Shown piece by piece: positions 1 through 7,838 of a DNA stretch of 39,547 nt (its first letter is position 1; each line of letters opens with the position of its first letter). The notes under the pieces are model-generated. The model did not search any database. It was not told the DNA's origin and saw nothing but the letters and a program-made list of their open reading frames with translations. The stretch comes from CAZABG01 sp964460985 (GTDB lineage Bacteria > Chlamydiota > Chlamydiia > Chlamydiales > Parachlamydiaceae): positions 1 through 39,547 of the forward strand of contig CAYWQX010000019.1 of NCBI GenBank assembly GCA_964460985.1. Reading direction: 5' to 3'. The translations under genes were made by a program, and so were the position numbers.

Positions 1-886
1 GGATCATCAAGGGATTATTAAATACAAAATGCATATCGAGCAGCATCCCAACGGACACAAAAAAGAAGCTCGTGAAGATATCCCGAAAAGGGAGAATATC
101 TCCAATCGCCTCGGTACTATACTCAGAGTCCGAAATAATCAAACCGGCCAAAAATGCACCGATCGAAAGGCTCAGGCCAATTAAAGAAGAAAGGTATGCA
201 ACTGAAAAACAGATCACAAGCACTGTAAGCAAAAAAAGCTCTTTTGATCTTGTTCTTGTAACCAAATCGAGCAGACGAGGGACCACGCTGATAGCGCCAA
301 AAAAAACACCTGCTAAAAGGGTGAGACCCCCTAAAGCTCTCGCAAGGAAATTCAAATCGAACTGAATCGTCTCTCCCCCAAGAAGCGGAGTCAAAAGCAT
401 CATAGGAATGGCGATCACGTCTTGAAAGACAAGAATTCCTATGATCGCTCTGCCATGCGGCGTTGCCCCTTCATTTTTTTGCTGCAAAAGTTTAAGAATG
501 ATGGCGGTCGACGAGAGCGAGATCAGAAATCCATAGAACAGGGACTCCCCGGCGGTGCTTCCATAAAATTTGAATAGAAGAAAGGTAGCCAGGGTCGTAA
601 AGATAACTTGGAGAGCGCCTCCAACAAAAAAATACCTCTTGAACTCGAGGATTTTTTTAACTGAAAACTCTAGCCCTACAGTAAATAAAAGAAGGACAAT
701 CCCAATTTGTGAAAGGGTTTCTACATTTTCAATTCCCCTTATCAGCTTAAATCCGGCAGGACCTGCCACCACCCCCGTGATCAAATAGCCTACGATAGTT
801 GGCAGCTTCAAACGATGGCATAGAAGGAGCACGAGACAGGACAAGGAAAAGATAATTAGTATGTCTCTTAAGAGAGGAATTTCCAT
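1..886 (-). CDS. Monovalent cation:proton antiporter, CPA2/KefB type (partial, C-terminus beyond window)
   Basis: The minus strand reads open from an ATG at 884-886 to the window edge, giving about 295 residues of a very hydrophobic protein. It starts MEIPLLRDILIIFSL and carries hallmarks of the CPA2 (Kef/GerN) exchanger fold: a TVGLEFS segment near residue 73, a VFQDVIAIPMM segment (the QD pair typical of the ion path) and FFFVSVGMLLD near the cut end. The family exchanges Na+ or K+ for protons across the inner membrane. Regulatory RCK/TrkA-N domains, if any, would lie beyond the window. A weak TTCAAG (921-926) and TATAAA (898-903) promoter pair, 17 bases apart and read leftward, precedes the start and would leave a leader of only about 4-5 bases. 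Ion specificity cannot be judged. Confidence 0.9.
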   Translation of the reverse strand, partial: MEIPLLRDILIIFSLSCLVLLLCHRLKLPTIVGYLITGVVAGPAGFKLIRGIENVETLSQIGIVLLLFTVGLEFSVKKILEFKRYFFVGGALQVIFTTLATFLLFKFYGSTAGESLFYGFLISLSSTAIILKLLQQKNEGATPHGRAIIGILVFQDVIAIPMMLLTPLLGGETIQFDLNFLARALGGLTLLAGVFFGAISVVPRLLDLVTRTRSKELFLLTVLVICFSVAYLSSLIGLSLSIGAFLAGLIISDSEYSTEAIGDILPFRDIFTSFFFVSVGMLLDMHFVFNNPLMI

Positions 887-926
887 AGCTTTTTGGTTTT
901 ATACCATTTTAGCGAATGGACTTGAA

Positions 927-3900
927 CTAAATTATTTGGCAAACGGTGCTTGATAAAAAGGAGATGGCCGTTTGATGAAGCGTCCTATCGGATGGGCAAG
1001 TAGAGACGATAGTTTTTAAAAAATCTTGTCCCAGTAAGTTATTATGGTGCGTGTAGCAATCTGATAGGTAGGGGATAAAAGCAAACGAAAGAGCCGACTC
1101 TAAAGGATCTCCTAGCTTCATAATCTTTTTATCTAACAATTTAATGATCAACTGCCACATTGTTTTAACGATTAATGCTTTAACATTTGGGCTCTTAGTT
1201 AAGTTATATAAAACTTTTAGAGCATCAAAAGTAGTTTCAATCGATTTAGATCCTTTATCGATTTCATGCATAAATCCCCCTTTACCAAAATAAAAAGGAA
1301 TAATCGCCTCTATTACATCGCCTCGTTCAGTGCCTGATTTAATAATCGATACCCAGCGGTTAAAAAGCTCCGTGATCTCCTTTTGCTTGCCTTTTCTGTA
1401 TTGCTGCGATAAAGATCCCACCATATAGAGCGCGCGAATCAGATCATTTAATTTGTCCGACTCAGATAACTTTTTCACCGTTTCAAAAAATTGATCCGAA
1501 AATAGAGGTGCTCTTGTAGATGGACAGCCGGTCACACACCACAAAAGAGACAATACGGGTTTAAAATCTTGAGAATGATCGAGCGCCAAGTAAACTTCTT
1601 TGAGAGCCCATTCAAAATGTCTGAGATAGAGTTCAGGATCTTGGGGAGCAGACCTTATCCAACATTCAACAAGGTTGGTAAAGTCGTTCATGTGCTCCAA
1701 ACGGACCTGTTTGCAAAGCGACAAAAGAATATTAAATAGGTAATCATAATCAAGCGCGCTTAAACTTCTTTCCACGAGAATTTTCGCGACACTTAAATAA
1801 TACGTTATAAAGAGTTCTCGATCTTCCTGATGCGGCTCAATAAACAAGCAGGGTTGCAAGGGTTCGCTTTGGTATACCGATCCTCCTTTTATGGCTCGAG
1901 GAGGATGTTTGGACATCAAAAGGAAAAGATCCTTATCTTCATAAGAACAGATCGCGATAGCCTGAACCACGGACTTCGAAAGCTTGTAGCGATTCGATTT
2001 TAAGAAGCCTTTGCAATCATCCACAGTTTTAAATCTAACTGCAGGATTGAGAAAGACAAAAAGCTCTTTGAGCTCGGTTTGAGGGAAAGCTTCAAGATAG
2101 ACTTTCGCAAGTCTTTTAGCAAAACTCATCTGTTCAACTAAAAAGGAGCGTTCGATCAAAAGAGTAAATTTGGAAGGATCCTTTTTTAATCTATCTTCAA
2201 TTTCCTCTAAAAAGAGACCCTCTTTGATGTAGGGTATTAAATGCTTTAACGCCTCTTCACTATTTTTAATCCACCCATCTATCTTCATTTCGAAATACAG
2301 GGCTTCCACATCCGTTAATCCTGTGGCCTCTTTAAGCTGCTCTTTCGTAAAAGGACGTGTCTTCAAATAGTCGCAGGCTTTTTCTTTATCAGGCTTTTTT
2401 AAGAGGAGATCGAGTCCGACTCCTTCGCTGTCAGATTGATTCAATGAGGTGAAGTAATCAATGGCAGGATTGTAGTATTTTAAAACCTCCTGCTTTCCTA
2501 AACAGCCCAGCAAATAGCCTTGAAAAACAAACTTCGAGTAGGGCAAGGAATTAAATCGTGTCAGCCATTCTTTTAAAAGAAAGTAAGTTTTTTTATATTG
2601 CGATGGTTCGGCTAGAATCCCTTTTTCAATGAAAAACTCTTCAAAATCTTGTCTTTGTCCATAAGAGAGACGAGAGCGCACTTCAGAGGCTTTCCGAAGA
2701 TTTTCTTCATTAAGAGGAAGAGAGCTAAAAAAAGCTCGCGCTCTCTCTAAAGTAGGGTGCTTTAAAAGAATCTCGAATTTAAACCCTAAGGAGAGGGACG
2801 GATCGTTAAAATCATACTCGATTTCTTGAGCGGAGTGAGAAAGAGCTTCTCCTTCACTGATCCATCCTTTTTGAAAACTCTTGTAGATTATCTGTAAAAC
2901 CTTAAGAGAAAATGGAATTTCTAATTTCATCCCAAGTTTATAAAGTTCAATAAACTTTTCTTGAAAATCCTGAAATAAAATCATCTTTTTTTCTAGACGA
3001 TCGCTTAAGTAATAGCCGAAACTCTCCTCTTCAGAAATGTCTAATATTTCCCTTAACTCTTTTTCAACGATTGTGATCCCCTGAGGCATCGACAAGAATA
3101 GAAAGAGAGACAAGTGTCCGACCGGAAACTCAACTCTTATCTGATCATCAAAATAACGGATATGGGAAGAGCCTGTTTTAACGAGTTTAAAGAGGAGTGC
3201 AAAGGCAAGCGCCCCCATTTTATGCTCAAAATCTTCCTGAGGAAGCTCTTTTTGTAACCAATTGATCAGCTTCTCTTGCCAATTTTTAGGCTCTTTAAAA
3301 GCGCTTAAAGGAGAAAGGGGCACTCCCTTTTTGTAGAAAAGACGAAACTGCGTAAAAAAGAGGGTTAAAGTGAGCGTGCTGGATTGAATATTCTGAATCG
3401 CCCGATCTAAAATTTCTTTTAACGACTTAGGAGGCTGAGTCCTGTGCAGTTTAGGGGTGTTTAAAACATCTAAAAACTGCGCATCCTCATTGAAAGAGCA
3501 GTAAATCCCCTTTCGTCTGAGTTTCATAAGCTTCATACAGGAAACTTCATCGATAACGACAGAGGGATTAACGCTCGCCCGTTGATTGACCCATTTAATA
3601 AAATTGGGTATGCAATTTTCAGGCTCAGGATAAATTTCACGGCTGCCCTGCAGATAGCCTTCCATCGGAAGTTTAATTCCTTCGATATCGAACAGCTGGG
3701 GAAGAGCTACTTCCGAAACAACAAAATCAATAGAAAATTCGGATTTGCTATTCGTATCTTCCACAAAAAATGAAAAAATCGCAAAACGGTGGTGGTCATA
3801 TCTGCCGCTGCCATCTTTGTTCCAGAAAGCTTTAAACAAGGTTTTCTGCACATGCTCAAGCGCTTTATGAACCTCGAGATCTTTTAAAAATCCAGGATGT

Positions 3901-4325
3901 TGGGATTTGATCTTCGTTAAAGCAAAATTTAAAACCTTGGTAATGACTCCATGCCTGTTTTTATGTTCCACCGCCACATCGATGTCGCCTGGTCTCTCTA
4001 AAGAGGGTTTCGGAGGAACTTTGAAGTAAGGTGATGAGTAAGACCTGTCGCAATCTAGAAGATACTTAACAAAACTGCCATAAAAGTAGGATTTAACACC
4101 TACAATAAACATTAATTCTTTTAAATCGGTTAAAAAACTGTAAGAACTATCACGGCTTCGAATTCTTAGACTTCTTTTAAAAAGATTGTCATAACGGCTT
4201 AAGACCGCCTCTGAAACTTTATAGCGTGTGGGAGCGCCTTCTTTGAGTTCTAGCTCCTGGACTCTCTCATCGTCAGAAGCTAGAAAAGGGTGAAATGACT
4301 CTTTTGAAATATCGGGAGGGTTCAA
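927..4325 (-). CDS. Large protein with N-terminal nucleotidyltransferase-like domain and long helical C-terminus
   Basis: This 1132-residue protein has an N-terminal region resembling the nucleotidyltransferase (poly(A) polymerase beta) fold: YGSF at 82-85, GDIDVAVE at 113-120 with the paired acids D114 and D116, and a third acid in FSIDFVV (D200). A segment around 255-275 rich in MKLMKLRRKGI resembles the region after the head domain of tRNA nucleotidyltransferases and poly(A) polymerases. The remaining 800 or so residues look alpha-helical, with no motif I recognise. The start is odd: the only usable codon is TTG, two codons after the CPAF stop and in the same frame; the first internal Met is residue 72. 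It is probably co-transcribed with CPAF. Substrate and role are unknown; effector, toxin-like nucleotidyltransferase or RNA-modifying enzyme are all possible. Confidence 0.8.
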   Translation of the reverse strand: MNPPDISKESFHPFLASDDERVQELELKEGAPTRYKVSEAVLSRYDNLFKRSLRIRSRDSSYSFLTDLKELMFIVGVKSYFYGSFVKYLLDCDRSYSSPYFKVPPKPSLERPGDIDVAVEHKNRHGVITKVLNFALTKIKSQHPGFLKDLEVHKALEHVQKTLFKAFWNKDGSGRYDHHRFAIFSFFVEDTNSKSEFSIDFVVSEVALPQLFDIEGIKLPMEGYLQGSREIYPEPENCIPNFIKWVNQRASVNPSVVIDEVSCMKLMKLRRKGIYCSFNEDAQFLDVLNTPKLHRTQPPKSLKEILDRAIQNIQSSTLTLTLFFTQFRLFYKKGVPLSPLSAFKEPKNWQEKLINWLQKELPQEDFEHKMGALAFALLFKLVKTGSSHIRYFDDQIRVEFPVGHLSLFLFLSMPQGITIVEKELREILDISEEESFGYYLSDRLEKKMILFQDFQEKFIELYKLGMKLEIPFSLKVLQIIYKSFQKGWISEGEALSHSAQEIEYDFNDPSLSLGFKFEILLKHPTLERARAFFSSLPLNEENLRKASEVRSRLSYGQRQDFEEFFIEKGILAEPSQYKKTYFLLKEWLTRFNSLPYSKFVFQGYLLGCLGKQEVLKYYNPAIDYFTSLNQSDSEGVGLDLLLKKPDKEKACDYLKTRPFTKEQLKEATGLTDVEALYFEMKIDGWIKNSEEALKHLIPYIKEGLFLEEIEDRLKKDPSKFTLLIERSFLVEQMSFAKRLAKVYLEAFPQTELKELFVFLNPAVRFKTVDDCKGFLKSNRYKLSKSVVQAIAICSYEDKDLFLLMSKHPPRAIKGGSVYQSEPLQPCLFIEPHQEDRELFITYYLSVAKILVERSLSALDYDYLFNILLSLCKQVRLEHMNDFTNLVECWIRSAPQDPELYLRHFEWALKEVYLALDHSQDFKPVLSLLWCVTGCPSTRAPLFSDQFFETVKKLSESDKLNDLIRALYMVGSLSQQYRKGKQKEITELFNRWVSIIKSGTERGDVIEAIIPFYFGKGGFMHEIDKGSKSIETTFDALKVLYNLTKSPNVKALIVKTMWQLIIKLLDKKIMKLGDPLESALSFAFIPYLSDCYTHHNNLLGQDFLKTIVSTCPSDRTLHQTAISFLSSTVCQII

Positions 4326-4331
4326 ACAAAA

Positions 4332-6005
4332 CTACTTCTTTTTGGAAGATAGCTCATTCACATGGTGTAGTATAGCTTGAGTGTAGTTGTGATAACCCGA
4401 TTGGATATCATCAACCGTTAACTTAAGCTCATGATCAGGTGAAACACCCAAATTTTCAATCGGCTTTGAATTTGATCTCTCAGCGATCGAAGAGGTCAGA
4501 GAATAGGCCAGAATTCCGCTTCGATTGATAAAAGAGTTTCCGCTTACCACACCTCCGGCACCGGCCGTTTTTGTGCCAATGATTAAAGCCCGCTTATTAT
4601 CCTGAAGGATAGCAGGCATGAAGTCGCCGCCTGAAATATCCATTTCATTGATCAGAAAGACAATCGGTTTTGTGTAGTGCACCATAGGATTTGGCTTGAT
4701 TTCATTAATACCGTAGATAGAGACGGGATCGGTAAAAGTCTTTCCTTCATTCCACTGGCTAATTTCAAACTCGTAAAAGCTTTTGAGGTTATTTACAAAG
4801 TTTAAGTTAACCGGAAGCCCAAAGAAAGAATTGCCGAATACCTCGCGGGCATCTTGATCGCTTTTAATCTCTTCAAGCGTTTCAAGCATGGTGACCGCCT
4901 CCATGATCTCTCTTTGCGTGAGAGTGAGCCGATGCTTAGGTACATGAAGGGGCTTATTGGTTAAAAATGAAGAGATCCCATAAACAGCAAAAACGTAGCC
5001 TCCAGGGTTGTTCACCTGGTCGATGACAAGCGCTTCGGTACTTTGCTGGAATAAGCTGATAATCGGCTTTAACTCTTCGATTTCATGATCATCGGCCACA
5101 TAATTAGGAATTCGGAGATAACCGATCGTTTTATGCTCCGGGGTCTCGAACAGGTAGGCATGAAAAAAACTATCGGAGTGCGATTCCCATATTTTTTTCC
5201 CTAATCTAGGCATGAAGCTCACTCTGGACCCTGGCTGGTCGGTATCCGATAAGCTATAATCTTTGACTACCTTCAAACTAGGCGCGACCATCTCTTTTTT
5301 CAAGGCTTCAAAGCTCTTTTTTTGAGGTGCAGGCGTGGAGGCCAATAAATGATTTTTATAAAGATCTTGAATCTTTTCGGGATAATAAATCCAATCAAGC
5401 TTCCAGGTTACTTCTTTCCCCTTTTTATTTTTACAAACAATTTGACAAGGCCCTTTTGGCACCTCCTGCCCTCTTAACCCAAGCCTCATGGTCAACAAAT
5501 TTAGGGCAATCACCCTGTCTGTCATGGGTGAGGCAGACGGCGTATCTGTCAGCATGATTTCATCCACCACCGATTGAATGGGTCTTCCATCAAATAATAT
5601 GATCTCATCCCCTACTTTCACAGGGGAAGACTCCCCTTTATGAATGGCGCTGATGAAATATCTTCCCTCCGCCTCTTTCACTTCAAAAGGGAGAAGGGAA
5701 GCTTCTGTTGACGCAAAAAAAATACTGACGTGGTAGTCGCGGCAAGAATTAAAAAATTTTTTGAGCTCTTTTTGAGCGGACTTCAAATTATTAATGGACA
5801 AAAGAGCAAGCTTCACTTTTTCGATTTCGTGATTGATTTGCCAGCCGTAGTGCTCTTCTTTCCATTTATAGGGAGCATAGGAAATTTCAAAAGTGTTGGA
5901 GATCGTTAAGAAATCTTGATCATAAGTTGTTTTGTTTGAGTGAGCGGCATGGGTTGCAAAGCATAGAAACGGAGCTAAAACAAGAACAAATTTGTAAAGT
6001 TTCAT
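4332..6005 (-). CDS. cpaf: CPAF-like secreted serine protease (S41-type, chlamydial protease-like activity factor)
   Basis: This 557-residue protein begins with a clear signal peptide (MKLYKFVLVLAPFLCFATHA). It matches chlamydial CPAF along its length as I remember that sequence: APYKWKEEHYGW near residue 44 against APKTWKEQYLGW, a VDQVNNPGG segment at 328-336 against IDQTNNPGG, and GTKTAGAGG at 477-485 against GTRTAGAGG. The triad known for CPAF (His105, Ser499, Glu558) has counterparts at H92 (RDYH), S458 (NEMDISGGDF) and E517 (KPIENLGV). A PDZ-like region follows H92 (around 110-150). CPAF is a zymogen exported by Sec and released into the inclusion or host cytosol. The segment between about 212 and 275 is shorter than in C. 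trachomatis, so the inhibitory loop may differ. A good Shine-Dalgarno (GGAGG) precedes the ATG. Confidence 0.93.
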   Translation of the reverse strand: MKLYKFVLVLAPFLCFATHAAHSNKTTYDQDFLTISNTFEISYAPYKWKEEHYGWQINHEIEKVKLALLSINNLKSAQKELKKFFNSCRDYHVSIFFASTEASLLPFEVKEAEGRYFISAIHKGESSPVKVGDEIILFDGRPIQSVVDEIMLTDTPSASPMTDRVIALNLLTMRLGLRGQEVPKGPCQIVCKNKKGKEVTWKLDWIYYPEKIQDLYKNHLLASTPAPQKKSFEALKKEMVAPSLKVVKDYSLSDTDQPGSRVSFMPRLGKKIWESHSDSFFHAYLFETPEHKTIGYLRIPNYVADDHEIEELKPIISLFQQSTEALVIDQVNNPGGYVFAVYGISSFLTNKPLHVPKHRLTLTQREIMEAVTMLETLEEIKSDQDAREVFGNSFFGLPVNLNFVNNLKSFYEFEISQWNEGKTFTDPVSIYGINEIKPNPMVHYTKPIVFLINEMDISGGDFMPAILQDNKRALIIGTKTAGAGGVVSGNSFINRSGILAYSLTSSIAERSNSKPIENLGVSPDHELKLTVDDIQSGYHNYTQAILHHVNELSSKKK

Positions 6006-6029
6006 AATCCTCCCTTGAAGGTCTCAAGT

Positions 6030-6037
6030 AGTATAAT
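6030..6037. promoter_or_regulatory. Overlapping divergent -10 elements between CPAF and the pseudouridine synthase gene
   Basis: The eight bases AGTATAAT contain TATAAT on the plus strand (6032-6037) and TATACT on the minus strand (6030-6035). The minus-strand element would start the CPAF mRNA with a leader of about 18-25 bases that includes its GGAGG. The plus-strand element could serve the pseudouridine synthase gene, with transcription starting near 6044, which would exclude an ATG at 6041 and favour the one at 6077. No convincing -35 is seen on either side. Shared -10 elements driving divergent transcription are known in bacteria. Confidence 0.45.
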
Positions 6038-6064
6038 TTAATGTTAATAAAAACTCTAGTACTA

Positions 6065-6070
6065 TATAGT
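6065..6070 (+). promoter_or_regulatory. Alternative -10 (TATAGT) six bases before the rluB-like ATG
   Basis: TATAGT lies within the palindrome ACTATATAGT (6061-6070) and ends six bases before the ATG at 6077. No Shine-Dalgarno is present. If used, the mRNA would be leaderless. The TATAAT at 6032-6037 is the competing choice. Confidence 0.3.
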
Positions 6071-6076
6071 ATCCGC

Positions 6077-6775
6077 ATGCCATCTCAAAGATTAAGTAAA
6101 ATTCTCGCCCAAGCGGGTGTTGCCTCCCGAAGAAAAGCCGAAGAGCTCATTTTTAAAGGTAAAGTCAGTGTAAACGGTGAAGTTTGCCTGATACCTCAAA
6201 CACCTGTAGACCCGGAAAAAGATAAAATTGCAGTAGAGGGTAAATCGATATCCACCGAAGAAAAAGTTTATTTCATGCTCAATAAACCAAAAGGTTTTCT
6301 TTGCACATCGATCGAAGCCGACCCCGAAAAGTCGGTCCTCACCCTTTTCGACAAGGATAAACGCTTGTTTACCGTAGGGCGGCTTGATAAAGATACCGAA
6401 GGCCTTTTAATCGTAACCAACGACGGCCATTTTGCAAACAATGTGATTCATCCGTCCAAAGAGATCGAAAAAGAGTATCTTGTCAAAGTCAATCAAGAAA
6501 TTACCCACGATAACCTTCTTCAAATTCATGCCGGAACTTACATTGAAGGGACATTTGTAAAACCCCTTAAAGTGACCAAAGTTCGCAGAGGCACTTTAAA
6601 AATCGTGATCGCCGAAGGGAAAAAACGAGAAGTGCGAATATTACTCGAAAATTTAGGCTTAAAAGTTCTTGAACTTACTCGAATTCGTATAGGCGGACTT
6701 GTCCTTGGCAATCTAGAAGTTGGCGAGTATCGAGAAATGAGTGAAAATGACAAAAGGGCTCTTTTGAAATTATGA
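6077..6775 (+). CDS. rluB: Pseudouridine synthase, RsuA/RluB family
   Basis: The 232-residue product has an N-terminal S4 RNA-binding domain (RLSKILAQAGVASRRKAEEL, then VSVNG at 31-34) and the catalytic domain signature GRLDKDTEGLLIVTNDG starting at 101, in which D104 is the expected nucleophile. FMLNKPKGF at 66-74 and KEREVR-like KKREVR near the end also fit. The family isomerises uridine in 16S (RsuA) or 23S (RluB/RluE/RluF) rRNA; RluB is the best guess by overall look, not proven. I chose the ATG at 6077 because homology begins there and a 12-residue extension from 6041 would overlap promoter-like DNA. The stop overlaps the next gene by ATGA, so the two are translationally coupled. Confidence 0.9.
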   Translation: MPSQRLSKILAQAGVASRRKAEELIFKGKVSVNGEVCLIPQTPVDPEKDKIAVEGKSISTEEKVYFMLNKPKGFLCTSIEADPEKSVLTLFDKDKRLFTVGRLDKDTEGLLIVTNDGHFANNVIHPSKEIEKEYLVKVNQEITHDNLLQIHAGTYIEGTFVKPLKVTKVRRGTLKIVIAEGKKREVRILLENLGLKVLELTRIRIGGLVLGNLEVGEYREMSENDKRALLKL

Positions 6776-7824
6776 ATGAAAAATTGGATGAATATTTACG
6801 CCTGCTCATGTCCTCTTACCGCAAATTATCCAAGGAAGAGGGTCCTTTAGACAAACTGCAGACCCGTGAATTTAGACGTCTTGTGGCGGAATTAAAAGGT
6901 TTTAATAGCGAAACGCTTGAGCCTTTTGCCCCTTACATGCTCTATCACCACTATCTTCACCTGCAAGAGGGCCTATCTGTTCTCGGAGAAATTCCTGGAG
7001 AGATCCACTCTGTTCTAGATGTAGGGGCAGGCCTCGGCGCCTTTAGCTTGGCCGCGCTTCTCCGCGGCTTTAAAGGGGTTGTCATGCTCGATAAACATGA
7101 GATGGCACTAAATGTAGGCTCCGAGCTGATTGGGAAAATGGGCTATCCGGTAACGCCCCAAAAATGGAGCTATCCCTCCCCTCTTCCGGCCCAAAAATTT
7201 GATCTTGTGATCCTTGGCTACTCCCTTTTTAATCTGGGGGGAAAACCGGAAGAGATCATAAAAAAATGTTTAGACCGCGTGAATGAAAATGGCTACCTTG
7301 TCATCGTAGATAGCTCCCAGTCGGAAGAAAATTTTGAAATCTTAAAACTGCGTGATCAAATCGTCTCATCGGGCTTCGCAATCCAAGCGCCTTGCGTCTG
7401 GAGAGGGGCCTGCCCTGCATTAGCCTCGAAGGCCCCCTGCTACGCCCAAAGAGAATTTTATAAGCCTCACGTCATTAAAGAAATTCAAAGAGCCTCATCG
7501 ATCAATCTAAATTCATTAAAGATGAGCTATTTGATTGTTAAAAAGGGAAACTGGCCGGTTTCGGATGAACTGCCTCTATACCGAGTGATTTCTCCTCCCG
7601 TTGAAGGGTATCAAGGTAAAATGTACTACCTTTGCGGCAAAGGGGGCAAAAAAACTTTAAGCTCAAGAATTCAGGAACACCCCAAAACAAGCCGGGCGTT
7701 TGAATACCTTAAAAGGGGCGAGTTAATCGAAGTAACCGGCTGTCTCGAGTCGAGAAACCACTTCGAAATTATCCAGGATGCTCAAGTCCTCGCAAAATCC
7801 GCTGTCGGCAAACCCGTTAATTAA
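6772..7824 (+). CDS. Rsm22/METTL17-type small-subunit methyltransferase-like protein
   Basis: This 350-residue protein has a Rossmann SAM-binding motif (VLDVGAGLGAF, 81-91) and an LVILGYSLFNL segment at 145-155. It is followed by the cysteine-rich stretch typical of the Rsm22/METTL17 family: C208, C214 and C223, with C288 further on. As I recall, the mitochondrial proteins bind a 4Fe-4S cluster with four cysteines of similar spacing and assist small ribosomal subunit assembly. The C-terminal part (KMSYLIVKKG, then a small beta-rich tail) also fits the family. It is coupled by a 4-base overlap to the rRNA pseudouridine synthase upstream, consistent with a joint role in ribosome maturation. Whether it methylates anything is uncertain. 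Confidence 0.8.
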   Translation: MNEKLDEYLRLLMSSYRKLSKEEGPLDKLQTREFRRLVAELKGFNSETLEPFAPYMLYHHYLHLQEGLSVLGEIPGEIHSVLDVGAGLGAFSLAALLRGFKGVVMLDKHEMALNVGSELIGKMGYPVTPQKWSYPSPLPAQKFDLVILGYSLFNLGGKPEEIIKKCLDRVNENGYLVIVDSSQSEENFEILKLRDQIVSSGFAIQAPCVWRGACPALASKAPCYAQREFYKPHVIKEIQRASSINLNSLKMSYLIVKKGNWPVSDELPLYRVISPPVEGYQGKMYYLCGKGGKKTLSSRIQEHPKTSRAFEYLKRGELIEVTGCLESRNHFEIIQDAQVLAKSAVGKPVN

Positions 7825-7825
7825 T

Positions 7826-7831
7826 TACTAT
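7826..7831 (+). promoter_or_regulatory. Possible -10 (TACTAT) seven bases before the 7839 start
   Basis: TACTAT matches TATAAT at five of six positions and ends seven bases before the ATG. GGGG at 7833-7836 is too close to the ATG for a normal Shine-Dalgarno. No clear -35 is seen, so this is weak on its own and is noted because the same spacing recurs in this window. Confidence 0.25.
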
Positions 7832-7838
7832 CGGGGTT

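Noticed and set aside
72..788. Plus-strand frames at 72-365 and 570-788
   Set aside because: They lie opposite the clear antiporter coding sequence and have composition unlike real proteins.
6041..6076. Upstream ATG for the pseudouridine synthase
   Set aside because: Homology starts at 6077, and a TATAAT at 6032-6037 would place the RNA start after this ATG.
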